Assembly (NCBI GenBank): GCA_003645185.1 | Contig: QNEL01000005.1 | Span: 1 to 41,951, forward strand | Reading direction: 5' to 3' | Length of the DNA stretch: 41,951 nucleotides | Source of the DNA: Candidatus Parabeggiatoa sp. nov. 3 | Lineage (GTDB): Bacteria; Pseudomonadota; Gammaproteobacteria; Beggiatoales; Beggiatoaceae | Shown here: piece by piece, positions 1 to 8,372 of the stretch | Layout: each line of letters begins with the position of its first letter | Numbering within the stretch: position 1 is the first letter of the stretch | Translations under genes and position numbers: made by a program | The notes under the pieces: generated by a model | The model's input: only the letters and a program-made list of their open reading frames with translations | Databases searched by the model: none | What the model was told of the DNA's origin: nothing

Positions 1-323
1 ATATAGGTGAGTGGAATACAGTCAAATAATAATAGTTGGGAAAGGAGCCGTGTTCGGGATCAGTCTCATGGCTTGTGCTCTGAAGACGAGTCCTTTACGG
101 TGACGTAGGGGGCTTAGTTTAACACCCGTCACCAACGCCGATATGAGGGTAGGTTGGATATTCGCTGATAAAAAACTATATTTTCCAATACATATTAATG
201 AAAAACCAATAAAAATTGTAATGATGATCATAAAGACGATAAACCGCTCAGCATTTGTGCCACTCAGAAGGAGAAACCGGAGAGTGGTTAGTGAGCTACA
301 ACCGCTGGAAAGAGAATATTTTC
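1..323. other. Left-edge stretch without a convincing gene
   Basis: No open frame here looks protein-like on either strand. A short stem pairs GGTGACG (99-105) with CGTCACC (127-133), but no T-tract follows, so I do not call it a terminator. The promoter of the downstream cluster presumably lies here, but I could not identify convincing -35/-10 boxes. Confidence 0.4.
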
Positions 324-1043
324 ATGAGACGAACAATACAATTACCTCTTTCAGGATGGGCAACACGAGATTTCTCAATTGCTGAACTAGAGACTTATCT
401 AGCGACAGTCAAGCCAGGCTATTTTGAAGTCAGCAAGGATCTAGTTGATGGAGAGATTTCTATAAAAGCACTGAAAACGAGTGTTAACAATGCTTATTCA
501 AACAATCTGGTGGGAAAGGTAGCGTATGCAGGAACGACCAATTTCTGTAGTACATCCGGGTTCGAGTTTAATGAATACCTAGAATATCTACGAATTCAGT
601 GGTCACAAGCAGCGTTTCTTGGTGCTTCTGTGTTTCGTGTTATGATAGGCGGGGATTCTTCTGTTTCTAACGAAATTGTCGAAAGTAGACTAGCTCAATT
701 TGCTGAACTGATTAGTCCTATGCAAGTTGGTATCGAAATACACGGCGGGTGGGAATCTACTATGTCTGCTATCGAGTCGATTCTTACTTCGACTGCGTAT
801 GGATTTGTGATTGATTTTCAAAATCTAATCGAATCTGATTTGCATTGCCAAGATGTAAGAGATTGTATTCCAAAGGAGAGAATATTGTATTTTCATGCCC
901 GCAATCTGCCCGGACACTATATTGAGCATAACGAGTCTTTGGCAGAACAGCTATGGTGGTGCAATAAATATGACAAGCCCATTCTATGGGAGCCAAAAAA
1001 ACTGAGTAAAGAACAAATATTAGGTATTTATAATGAATATTGA
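324..1043 (+). CDS. TIM-barrel sugar isomerase/epimerase-like protein
   Basis: A 239-residue protein that resembles the xylose isomerase-like TIM-barrel superfamily (AP endonuclease 2 / sugar phosphate isomerase-epimerase). Acidic and His residues fall at the ends of predicted strands where this superfamily binds its metal: Glu in GIEIHGGW, Asp in VIDFQN, His in LYFHARN and Glu in ILWEPK. The start is the ATG at 324, preceded by a purine-rich GGAAAGAG. An upstream in-frame TTG at 255 would add a tail with no recognisable features. The 3' end overlaps the glycosyltransferase start by 11 bases, which indicates translational coupling and a shared pathway. The substrate is unknown. An isomerase or epimerase step on a sugar intermediate is the likeliest role. 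It is cytoplasmic, with no signal peptide. Confidence 0.7.
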   Translation: MRRTIQLPLSGWATRDFSIAELETYLATVKPGYFEVSKDLVDGEISIKALKTSVNNAYSNNLVGKVAYAGTTNFCSTSGFEFNEYLEYLRIQWSQAAFLGASVFRVMIGGDSSVSNEIVESRLAQFAELISPMQVGIEIHGGWESTMSAIESILTSTAYGFVIDFQNLIESDLHCQDVRDCIPKERILYFHARNLPGHYIEHNESLAEQLWWCNKYDKPILWEPKKLSKEQILGIYNEY

Positions 1044-2562
1044 TATGTTGGTTGAAAGTGTGGGGATGACTGCTAACGAGTTAAAACCTTTTCTTATCAA
1101 AGAAATAGATGAATTCCTAGAAGCTGATAAATATCAAGAGAAGTACGAGGAATTGCATGACGTAGTGTTTGCGCTGAAAGCACTTGCCTATGCCCATTTA
1201 AATCAACATATAAGAATTGACTGGAATTTCAGCCCTAAAAAAATGGAGTATCGTCTTAGAACCTATGCAACGATATCAAAAAGTGTTCCAATATTTTCAA
1301 GTAACCTGATTCGAGACATTCCTATTGGTATCGTACATTTTGCATTTGGATGCTTTAAACGGCCTTGGTCAAACCAGAATCCCGTTAAAAATGGTACTGA
1401 ATATGAAATACTAATGCTTACTGATAATGAATATAAACGAACCAATCAACGGACAAATCATGCAATATTAACCTTCGACCGCGTGAGTTCTATTGAGTAT
1501 TCGTTTTTATCTTCAAGTGGCAACAGATCTGAACGAAATATAGTACTTGTCAAGATCCCTGACTTTCTCTATAAATATGCCAAAGAACGGTGTAATTTGC
1601 AGGGAGCAGAGCAAGCACTCACGCTTCAGATCGAAGCTGCCCTTACAAATTTAGTCCTATTGGGCAATCCAATTTTTCACTTTCACTCCTGGGAGTCAGG
1701 TATTGTATTATCGTCGGAATGTATTGAAAAAATATTAATGAATGGAAAAAAGATATTTTCTCCGTATCTGACAATAAGCCGCTTGAATTTTGTTGCAGGC
1801 GATGATCATATTAAGCAATCAACGCTTGATAGGAATGAGCAGAACATGGCTCAATTCTATGAATCCCACCTTGTTGATTATTGTGATATCACTGTTGTGG
1901 AAAGTACCAATGACAAAGAATTTTATGAGAACGAGTTAGGTAAAAAGCGAGATACCATTAGTGTAATTTCTTTTTCCAAAAAGGAACGATATGAAGTCAG
2001 GCCAGACAAAAATGCTAACAAAATTTTGAATTTTATTACTGGCGGACGGGCTGTCCATGAAAAAGGATATTTTGAGTTGTGTAAAGAGGTACCATTGCTT
2101 GTTGAGTTAGCCAAACAAAAAGGGTTAGGGTTTAATCTCCAAATTCTATGCAAAGAATATGATCACTTAACGGGGACATTGAAGAGAAATTCCTTTATTG
2201 AATCACTTCAGAAACATATTGACTCGCTTGGAGTTACTGATTTTGTGCAAGTGGAAAATAAAGTATCGCTGGATCAATTAAGGTTAGAAATTTCAAGGGC
2301 ATCGGCACTCATTGTGCCATCACTTTATGATCCCTATTGTCTTATGCCCCATTACGCCATTGATGTGAATCGAATAAGTTTTGTTTCCAACAAGACCGGA
2401 ATTTCTGAGAATATCCGATCGCGCGAATATGTTTTTGATCCAAGTTCTCTTGGTTCATTACATTATGCTATAAAGCTTTGGTTGGAGCACCCGAGCACAT
2501 TTGTACTGGAGAATGTTCATAAAAACTTTTCCCAACTCTATCTGGAGGACGAATGGCACTAG
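1033..2562 (+). CDS. MazG-like domain fused to a GT4-type glycosyltransferase
   Basis: A 509-residue protein. Residues about 15-55 carry a MazG-like NTP pyrophosphohydrolase signature: E24xxE27, a 12-residue spacer, then E40xxD43. This fits the family pattern EExxE-(12-28)-ExxD, except that the first Glu is Lys23. The rest looks like a GT-B glycosyltransferase. It has a central strand region (LVLLGNPIFHFHSW), a second Rossmann half starting near ILNFITGGR, and a C-terminal donor-site segment ASALIVPSLYDPYCLMPHYA. That segment corresponds to the GT4 donor loop, although the usual E-x7-E acidic pair is not conserved. It overlaps both neighbours (by 11 and 10 bases), so it is co-translated with the isomerase-like and aminotransferase genes. 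A nucleotide-sugar transferase with an attached pyrophosphatase-like domain is inferred. Donor and acceptor are unknown. Confidence 0.65.
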   Translation: MNIDMLVESVGMTANELKPFLIKEIDEFLEADKYQEKYEELHDVVFALKALAYAHLNQHIRIDWNFSPKKMEYRLRTYATISKSVPIFSSNLIRDIPIGIVHFAFGCFKRPWSNQNPVKNGTEYEILMLTDNEYKRTNQRTNHAILTFDRVSSIEYSFLSSSGNRSERNIVLVKIPDFLYKYAKERCNLQGAEQALTLQIEAALTNLVLLGNPIFHFHSWESGIVLSSECIEKILMNGKKIFSPYLTISRLNFVAGDDHIKQSTLDRNEQNMAQFYESHLVDYCDITVVESTNDKEFYENELGKKRDTISVISFSKKERYEVRPDKNANKILNFITGGRAVHEKGYFELCKEVPLLVELAKQKGLGFNLQILCKEYDHLTGTLKRNSFIESLQKHIDSLGVTDFVQVENKVSLDQLRLEISRASALIVPSLYDPYCLMPHYAIDVNRISFVSNKTGISENIRSREYVFDPSSLGSLHYAIKLWLEHPSTFVLENVHKNFSQLYLEDEWH

Positions 2563-3686
2563 GTAATCAACTCATTGGAGGAATAGAACAACTCCTTGTC
2601 AACGAGGTTCTATGCTCACAAAATCTATTCCGGTATCCTAAAGGAGATAGACGTTCATATGCCTATCTATTCGAGAGGCAAGTATGCGAAATGATGAATG
2701 TTCGCGAATGTCTGACTTTCCCATCGGCAACAACTGCTTTTTTTGCGTATTTGGTTTCTAGAAATTACGAGCTTGGCTCCGAAGCTATCATATCACCATT
2801 GTCCTGGGTTGCTGACTATTCTGCTCTCCTTTTCAATAAGATGGCGATCAGATTTGCGACACTGGATGAACAACTTCAGGTAACTGTCGACTCGATAGAA
2901 GAACAATTAAGCAGCAAGACGCGATTGGTTGTCATTCCCCATTTGATGGGTAGGGGACAGCAAAATATCGAAAAAATTGCTAAATTATGCAATAAAAATA
3001 GCATTGATCTAGTTGAAGATATCGCGCAGTCTTTTGGTGTGAAAATTAAGGGCAACTATGCTGGAAGATTTGGTCACATGGCATTTTCTTCATTTAATCA
3101 CCACAAGATTATCAGTACAGGGGAGGGAGGGATGGCTGTAACGAATGATCCACGGCTCTATAAGGAAATATGCCAGATTCACGACCAAGGGTGTGTGATT
3201 AAGAACGGAAAAAGACAAGCGTCTGTAGATGACTACATAAAAGGACTATCTCTTCGCGTCAATGAGATGACTGCTGCAGTCGCATTTGCCCAACTTGCTC
3301 GCTATGGTCAAATAAAGAGAAAAATCACCAAGCGATACAAGGAATTTGAGAAAATAACACAAAGTGTTGACAATATTAATCTCATTGTACCAAATCAAGG
3401 CGATTTGCCTTCGACGGCTCTCGTAGTATCAGAACGAACAAACCCTGACTATCCATCACTACTTGATTCTGGTTGGCACTTCATTGAAAACATACCTTAT
3501 TTCACTGAACTCGAACTGACCAAAAAAGATAAATATATGATATCAAATGCAAAAAATATATTAAGCAGAGTCTATTCAGTTGGTACAGGGTTTATCGACA
3601 AATATTATGCTACCCCGGCAGGTACGAGTATTACCGAGAAGACAAATTCAGAAAACATTCTCCGAATTTTAAAGAAAATAGTATGA
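2553..3686 (+). CDS. DegT/DnrJ/EryC1/StrS-family PLP aminotransferase
   Basis: A 377-residue protein with the order of motifs typical of sugar or cyclitol aminotransferases of the DegT family. TFPSATTAFFAYL is the cofactor-phosphate region. VEDIAQSFGVK carries the Asp that contacts the pyridine nitrogen plus a Gln/Ser pair. FSSFNHHKIISTGEGGMAV carries the Schiff-base Lys followed by the TGEGG turn. LSLRVNEMTAAVAFAQL matches the conserved RxNE..AA...QL segment. The family uses glutamate or glutamine to aminate a keto-sugar or keto-cyclitol. The ATG at 2553 lies inside the glycosyltransferase gene, with a GGAGG-type ribosome site (CTGGAGGACG) immediately upstream. Its place next to a glycosyltransferase and a carbamoyltransferase points to an amino-sugar-like product. 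Confidence 0.88.
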   Translation: MALGNQLIGGIEQLLVNEVLCSQNLFRYPKGDRRSYAYLFERQVCEMMNVRECLTFPSATTAFFAYLVSRNYELGSEAIISPLSWVADYSALLFNKMAIRFATLDEQLQVTVDSIEEQLSSKTRLVVIPHLMGRGQQNIEKIAKLCNKNSIDLVEDIAQSFGVKIKGNYAGRFGHMAFSSFNHHKIISTGEGGMAVTNDPRLYKEICQIHDQGCVIKNGKRQASVDDYIKGLSLRVNEMTAAVAFAQLARYGQIKRKITKRYKEFEKITQSVDNINLIVPNQGDLPSTALVVSERTNPDYPSLLDSGWHFIENIPYFTELELTKKDKYMISNAKNILSRVYSVGTGFIDKYYATPAGTSITEKTNSENILRILKKIV

Positions 3687-3739
3687 ATAGAATAATTAGC
3701 TTAACAACTGAGATGTTGAACCATTAATTAGGTATAAAA

Positions 3740-5467
3740 ATGTTGATACTAGGAATTAATCAAGGAATTCATGACTCATCTGTAGCACTGATACGGAAAG
3801 GTGAAGTGATTTTCGCCATTGAGGAAGAACGCTTATCCCGATTCAAGCACGATTCCAGTTTCCCGAATCTAGCTATTGATGCGAGTCTGCGGTATGCTAA
3901 CGTGAAGAGTAGTGAACTTGATGCGGTATGCGTATCTTTCGATCCAATGGCATTTATTAAGGAGAAGTTTCTTAAGTATAATTTAGTTTCTTTCCCCCAA
4001 ACACTGGATGTCCTGTTACAGGAAATGGATATAGTAAAATCTATGGTGGGTTTGGAAGAAATATTAAAAGAAAAACTTGATTTTAAACAAGATATTTTCT
4101 TTTGTCCGCATCATGAAGCCCATATGGCGAGTGCCTATTACACTTCAGGTCTCAATAATAGTGCTCTATATTCCATTGATGGTATGGGAGAGATAGTATG
4201 CTCAGCCGTTGGTAATGCGGAAGGAAATTTGATTAATATATACGAGGATAAAAACATCAATTTTCCTCATTCCATTGGCCTTCTTTACGCAGGAGTGACA
4301 AATTATCTGGGTTTCAAAGATCATAGCGATGAGGGAAAAGTAATGGGGCTTGCTCCCTATGGTTCGAGAAAAAAATACAGGGAAGTGTTCGATAATATTT
4401 TACAACTGCTGAAAGAAAATGGCCAATATACATTAAACTTGGATTATTTACGGTTTCCATTCAGTCGAGAATTCTGGTTGACAGAATTATTTGAAGAGGC
4501 TTGTGGTCCGTCTCGCCGACCACAGGACAAGTTGGAGCAACGCCATATGGATATTGCAGCTGGAGTGCAGCGGGTAACAGAGATAGCGATGCTTCACACT
4601 GTGAACCATTTGCGTGAAATATCAAATAGTCCTAACCTTTGCATGGCCGGCGGTGTCGCCCTGAACTGTGTGGCAAATGGCAAGGTTCAAAGAGGATGTG
4701 ATTTTAAGAAAGTATTTGTCCAACCTGGGGCTAATGACGCAGGGACTGCCATCGGGGCGGCATTGCGTTATTATTATCTTCATGCAGACAACTTGCCCAA
4801 GAAAAGGCCAGGTGGAACTTATACGGGCACTTTTTACAGTGACAAAGAGATTGAGACTTGTCTAAAGGAAATGGGTTTGCCCTATCAAACCCATCCTGAC
4901 ATTTTTCAAAAAATTGCTCGGGAATTGGCTGATGGTCGTATTATTGGCTGGTTTAACGGACGCATGGAATTTGGTCCTAGGGCATTGGGAAATCGATCCA
5001 TATTGACTTCGCCATTTCCCGCAGAGATGAAGGATATTATTAATGACCGAGTGAAACATAGGGAAGATTTTAGGCCCTTCGCGCCGGCAGTGTTACTAGA
5101 AGACCTTCAGCTTTATTTTGAGGGTGATCAAGAATCCCCCTATATGCTGATGACTTATAAAACAAGGAAAGAACAAGTTGATTCTATACCTGCTGTGACG
5201 CATGTGGATAGAATGGCGAGAGTTCAAACGGTTACGGAAGAAAGTAATCCAGTCTTACGTCACTTGATTGAGGCGTTTAAGTCCGTTACTGGTGTGAGTG
5301 TTTTACTGAATACGTCGTTCAATGTGATGGGGCAGCCCATAGTAGAAACGCCACGGCAAGCCGTTGAATGCTTTTTGGGAGTGCAGATGGATTTTCTCGT
5401 ATTCAACGCAAAATTCGTCATTGACGCAAGTCTGGTTCCTGATGAGTATAAAAAGTTAAGAACGTGA
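3740..5467 (+). CDS. NodU/CmcH/TobZ-family O-carbamoyltransferase
   Basis: A 575-residue protein of full family length. The family transfers carbamoyl from carbamoyl phosphate, via a carbamoyl-AMP intermediate, to a hydroxyl of an antibiotic or sugar. The N-terminal ASKHA-like domain has INQGIHDSSVALI (H11, D12), the metal-binding CPHHEAHMASAYY (H124, H125, H128) and SIDGMGE (D147). Next come GGVALNCVANGK and PGANDAGTAIGAA. The YrdC-like C-terminal domain has GRMEFGPRALGNRSIL, REDFRPFAPAV and LNTSFNVMGQPI. All key residues appear intact, so it should be active. It follows the aminotransferase after 53 bases, with a weak AGGT ribosome site. It is cytoplasmic. The identity of the acceptor is the main unknown of the cluster. 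Confidence 0.93.
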   Translation: MLILGINQGIHDSSVALIRKGEVIFAIEEERLSRFKHDSSFPNLAIDASLRYANVKSSELDAVCVSFDPMAFIKEKFLKYNLVSFPQTLDVLLQEMDIVKSMVGLEEILKEKLDFKQDIFFCPHHEAHMASAYYTSGLNNSALYSIDGMGEIVCSAVGNAEGNLINIYEDKNINFPHSIGLLYAGVTNYLGFKDHSDEGKVMGLAPYGSRKKYREVFDNILQLLKENGQYTLNLDYLRFPFSREFWLTELFEEACGPSRRPQDKLEQRHMDIAAGVQRVTEIAMLHTVNHLREISNSPNLCMAGGVALNCVANGKVQRGCDFKKVFVQPGANDAGTAIGAALRYYYLHADNLPKKRPGGTYTGTFYSDKEIETCLKEMGLPYQTHPDIFQKIARELADGRIIGWFNGRMEFGPRALGNRSILTSPFPAEMKDIINDRVKHREDFRPFAPAVLLEDLQLYFEGDQESPYMLMTYKTRKEQVDSIPAVTHVDRMARVQTVTEESNPVLRHLIEAFKSVTGVSVLLNTSFNVMGQPIVETPRQAVECFLGVQMDFLVFNAKFVIDASLVPDEYKKLRT

Positions 5468-5640
5468 GTCATACTCAGTGCAATAGTTTGAGGATAAGGC
5501 GAGTATGAAACATCTTGTGTAATGCTATCTTTTATAGGTGTGGAACTCCTCATACAACCTATAATTAAGTTTAAGTCATAAGAGGCGAGTTTTTTTACCG
5601 TGTCTCTCATAACAAATTTACCTGTAATGTATGAATTAAA
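5468..5640. other. Short intergenic gap inside the cluster
   Basis: The 173 bases contain no protein-like frame. No hairpin plus T-tract is visible, so transcription could continue from the carbamoyltransferase into the ligase gene. No good Shine-Dalgarno sequence precedes the ligase ATG at 5641, so the ligase start is supported only by homology-like content from the first residues. Confidence 0.35.
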
Positions 5641-7893
5641 ATGAATTTACTTTATAGCATGTTAACAAACGCAAAGGCCAAGGCAGCTAGTAAGGCCTTT
5701 CTAACCGATATTCAAAATAACGAACAATACTCTTATGAGACTCTTTATGACTTGACTCAATCAATACGGCATTTGTTGAGCGATTATAAGGTGGTTAAAG
5801 GAGATCGGGTGGCTTTCGTGACAAGAAATGAAGCCATGTTTTATCCGCTGTTTTTTGCTTGTTCAGCGGTGGGCGCAGTTCTTGTTCCCATCAGCCCAGA
5901 GAACCACCCATCAGAAATAAAGTCAATGCTGATGGATGCCAAACCGAAACTTACCTTCTATGGAGAAGGTATGGAGGATTTGTCGATTTTAGGAAAACAA
6001 CGAATTGCTTTGAAGAAAAGTAACCTTCCTGCAATCACTGGAGAGGAAACATTGAAATGTCTTCCTTTGTCCGATGAAGAGTGCTATAAAGATGATGATG
6101 CTTTAATTATTTATACGTCTGGTACGACAGGGAATTGTAAAGGGATTGTGCTATCTCAAAACAATTTGTATTCTATGGCAAATGCATTTGCAACAATGTA
6201 TAAGTATCAGGAGAATCAACGTTTCTTGTGCATTCTGCCCTTTTATCATATTAACGCAATAATGGTGACGGGTCTTGCCTGTGTTCTAAGTCGAGCTCAT
6301 ATTGTATTGTCTTCTCTTTTCGGACCATTAGTTGGTAAATTTTTCTGGAAAATTGTCTCTGATAACAAGATAGATGTTCTTAGTCTTACTCCATCTATTA
6401 TGGCAATGTTGCTAAAGCTTTTTCCGTCTGGAGCAGATCATGATATCTCTCATGTGAGTCATGCTTTGGTGGGCACAGCTCCCTTAAGTAAGACGTTATG
6501 GAAACACTTTGAGGATATTTTTGGTATTCCCTGTTACCAGGGGTATGGGCTTACGGAAACGACCACTTGGGCAACAATGACTCCTATGAAAGAGCCGAGA
6601 CATTTTGAAAGTGTTGGATTGCCAATAAGTTGTTGCGAAATAAAAATTATGGAGTACGATTCCGTAGGAGAGGTTGCTTATACACAACATCAAGAAATGG
6701 ATAACCGAGATAAAAAAGTGGGGGAAATTCTTATTCGCGGAGACATAGTAATGAAAGGGTACTATAACCGAAAAATGTTCACGAAAAAGAATTTCTTTAA
6801 AGGTTGGTTTAAGACAGGAGATATCGGTTATTTTGGTAAAGATGGGCATTTGTATATAGTTGGCAGAATCAAAAATATCATTAAACGCAAGGGAATAACC
6901 CTATTTCCTGAAGAGGTCAATGATGCTTTGAGAGAACATGAGAATATTGTGGACTGTTGTGCTTTTGGTGTAGAAGACGAGCTGCTCGGTGAAAAAGTAA
7001 TATTAGCTTGCCTAGTTAAGGACAAGGAACAGGAAGATGTGTCGGAATTTCGCAGTTATCTTCGCAGTCGGTTATCTTCGCATAAGCTACCAGATCAATA
7101 TGTTATCATGCGAGAGTTTCCTAGAACTTCAATGGGTAAGATTAATATCAATGAACTAAAAAGTATTGTTGGAGGAAAACGAGCTTCCGAAGTAATCAAG
7201 TTACTTAACATCCCTAAATTCAGAAGAGCCAATTGTGAGAACGACAGTGAGATTAATCGTTTGGTTCAAAAATCCATTCTGTCAGGTGAAAAACTTGGAA
7301 TGATTGCTTATTGGGGGGGGGGGAAAAGGTCAAAGCTTAACAAGTTCGATATTGGAGCCTTGGATAATATAGAAATGATCAAAGTGTCTATAAATGAGCT
7401 TATGGGAAGAAAGTCCATTGATTTTACGCTAATACTTACGGATATCCATGTGAAAGTAAATAGGGTGCCAACGGAAATCATGGAAGCATATTTTGCTGCA
7501 ATTCAGTCAGAAGCTGAAAGCAGAGAAATTAAAACGATCCAATTAAGTCATATATGGGAAAAAAGTGGGCTTGATTTTGATGCTGTCGTGAATTCTGTGA
7601 ATCAACCTGGATTTACAGAAAAGTGGAAACGATTCGGGCATCAAGAATTATTTATCCTACAAGCTGAAAAAAGATGCTCTACGAGTGAATTAGCTATGGT
7701 CCTTGCAAAACAATATTTTGCAATTGTTGAGGCTGAGAATACTGTAATTGCAAGGTTATTCGCAGATCATATATTTTTCACTTATAATGATTTATCATAT
7801 AAAAAGTTTTTGCCTAAATTACCGACGGTTCATTGGTATTCCCATGTGGATGGGAATACCAAGAAAAGTGATAAACCTTGGTTCACCAATTAG
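5641..7893 (+). CDS. AMP-forming acyl ligase (ANL family) with a C-terminal extra domain
   Basis: A 750-residue protein. Residues 1-510 are an ANL-superfamily adenylation enzyme. Motif A3 is YTSGTTGNCKG (158-168), A5 is GYGLTETT (301-308), A7 is GWFKTGDIGY (about 388-397), the hinge is VGRIKNIIKRKG (407-418), and the catalytic A10 lysine lies in SMGKI (K500). It should activate a carboxylic acid as acyl-AMP and pass it to the phosphopantetheine arm of the acyl carrier protein encoded next. Residues about 530-750 form a second domain that I cannot assign. It contains TLILTDIHVKVNRVP and a WGGGKRSKLNKFD segment. A distant likeness to DIT1/PvcA isonitrile synthases crossed my mind but is not supported by a firm motif. 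The 11-G run at 7313-7323 lies at the start of this domain, so slippage there would remove it and leave the ligase intact. Confidence 0.85.
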   Translation: MNLLYSMLTNAKAKAASKAFLTDIQNNEQYSYETLYDLTQSIRHLLSDYKVVKGDRVAFVTRNEAMFYPLFFACSAVGAVLVPISPENHPSEIKSMLMDAKPKLTFYGEGMEDLSILGKQRIALKKSNLPAITGEETLKCLPLSDEECYKDDDALIIYTSGTTGNCKGIVLSQNNLYSMANAFATMYKYQENQRFLCILPFYHINAIMVTGLACVLSRAHIVLSSLFGPLVGKFFWKIVSDNKIDVLSLTPSIMAMLLKLFPSGADHDISHVSHALVGTAPLSKTLWKHFEDIFGIPCYQGYGLTETTTWATMTPMKEPRHFESVGLPISCCEIKIMEYDSVGEVAYTQHQEMDNRDKKVGEILIRGDIVMKGYYNRKMFTKKNFFKGWFKTGDIGYFGKDGHLYIVGRIKNIIKRKGITLFPEEVNDALREHENIVDCCAFGVEDELLGEKVILACLVKDKEQEDVSEFRSYLRSRLSSHKLPDQYVIMREFPRTSMGKININELKSIVGGKRASEVIKLLNIPKFRRANCENDSEINRLVQKSILSGEKLGMIAYWGGGKRSKLNKFDIGALDNIEMIKVSINELMGRKSIDFTLILTDIHVKVNRVPTEIMEAYFAAIQSEAESREIKTIQLSHIWEKSGLDFDAVVNSVNQPGFTEKWKRFGHQELFILQAEKRCSTSELAMVLAKQYFAIVEAENTVIARLFADHIFFTYNDLSYKKFLPKLPTVHWYSHVDGNTKKSDKPWFTN
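7313..7323 (+). repeat. Poly-G tract (11 G) inside the acyl ligase gene
   Basis: Eleven consecutive G residues encode Trp558-Gly561 of the ligase. Long G runs are rare in this AT-rich DNA and are classic sites of slipped-strand mispairing. A change of one or two bases would truncate only the C-terminal domain of unknown function. Confidence 0.95.
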
Positions 7894-7914
7894 GAGATAA
7901 GCTTTTTTTCTATT

Positions 7915-8041
7915 TGGGGTGTTATATGAGAAAACACACCTTAGGGTGAAATACGAAATTGGCACTATGTTCATAATTTTTAAGGATAAAATAGAAATAC
8001 CTATATTCACCCGAAGGTGTCTTTTGTCAAATAACACCCCA
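7915..8041. mobile_element. MITE-like 127-bp element with 36-bp terminal inverted repeats
   Basis: The left arm (7915-7950) begins TGGGGTGTTAT. It matches the reverse complement of the right arm (8006-8041) at 32 of 36 positions. The 55-base interior has no coding potential. No clear target duplication is visible. The element occupies nearly the whole gap between the ligase and acyl carrier protein genes, and in RNA it would fold into one long hairpin. That hairpin could act as a processing or attenuation site that uncouples expression of the two halves of the operon. Confidence 0.75.
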
Positions 8042-8072
8042 TTTGAACAATGTCACATTAGTGGAGTTACTT

Positions 8073-8327
8073 TTGGCCAAAGACATAGAAAATAAATTGA
8101 TAAAAATCGCCGCAGATTTGTCTCCTATGATCGAAATTAATGATACTAAGATAATAGATGTAGATTTTCAAGATGAGGGTTATTTTGATTCATTTCAATT
8201 GATTGAATTTATTCGCAGACTGGAAGTTTCTTTTGGTATCAATTTGTCTGCGGATATTATACTGTCTAATGAGTTCCGTACTTTCAGAGGGATTGCTGGC
8301 ATTATCGAAAAATGGCAATATGATTGA
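8073..8327 (+). CDS. Acyl carrier protein
   Basis: An 84-residue carrier protein, the usual size. The segment DEGYFDSFQLIEFIRRLE contains the D-S-F/L phosphopantetheine site (Ser40 in this numbering) at the start of helix II, followed by the amphipathic recognition helix. I chose the TTG at 8073 because a perfect GGAG lies six bases upstream. An upstream TTG at 8043 is also in frame, but it starts just outside the MITE and has no ribosome site. Its position directly after the AMP ligase and before an acyltransferase suggests the route ligase to carrier protein to acceptor. It presumably needs a phosphopantetheinyl transferase encoded elsewhere. Confidence 0.85.
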   Translation: MAKDIENKLIKIAADLSPMIEINDTKIIDVDFQDEGYFDSFQLIEFIRRLEVSFGINLSADIILSNEFRTFRGIAGIIEKWQYD

Positions 8328-8372
8328 CTTAGCCACTCATTGTGGCATACATAAATACTTAGGACATGAAAG

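Noticed and set aside
143-385. An 80-codon plus-strand frame at the left edge
   Set aside because: It overlaps the better supported TIM-barrel gene in another frame and shows no protein-like features.
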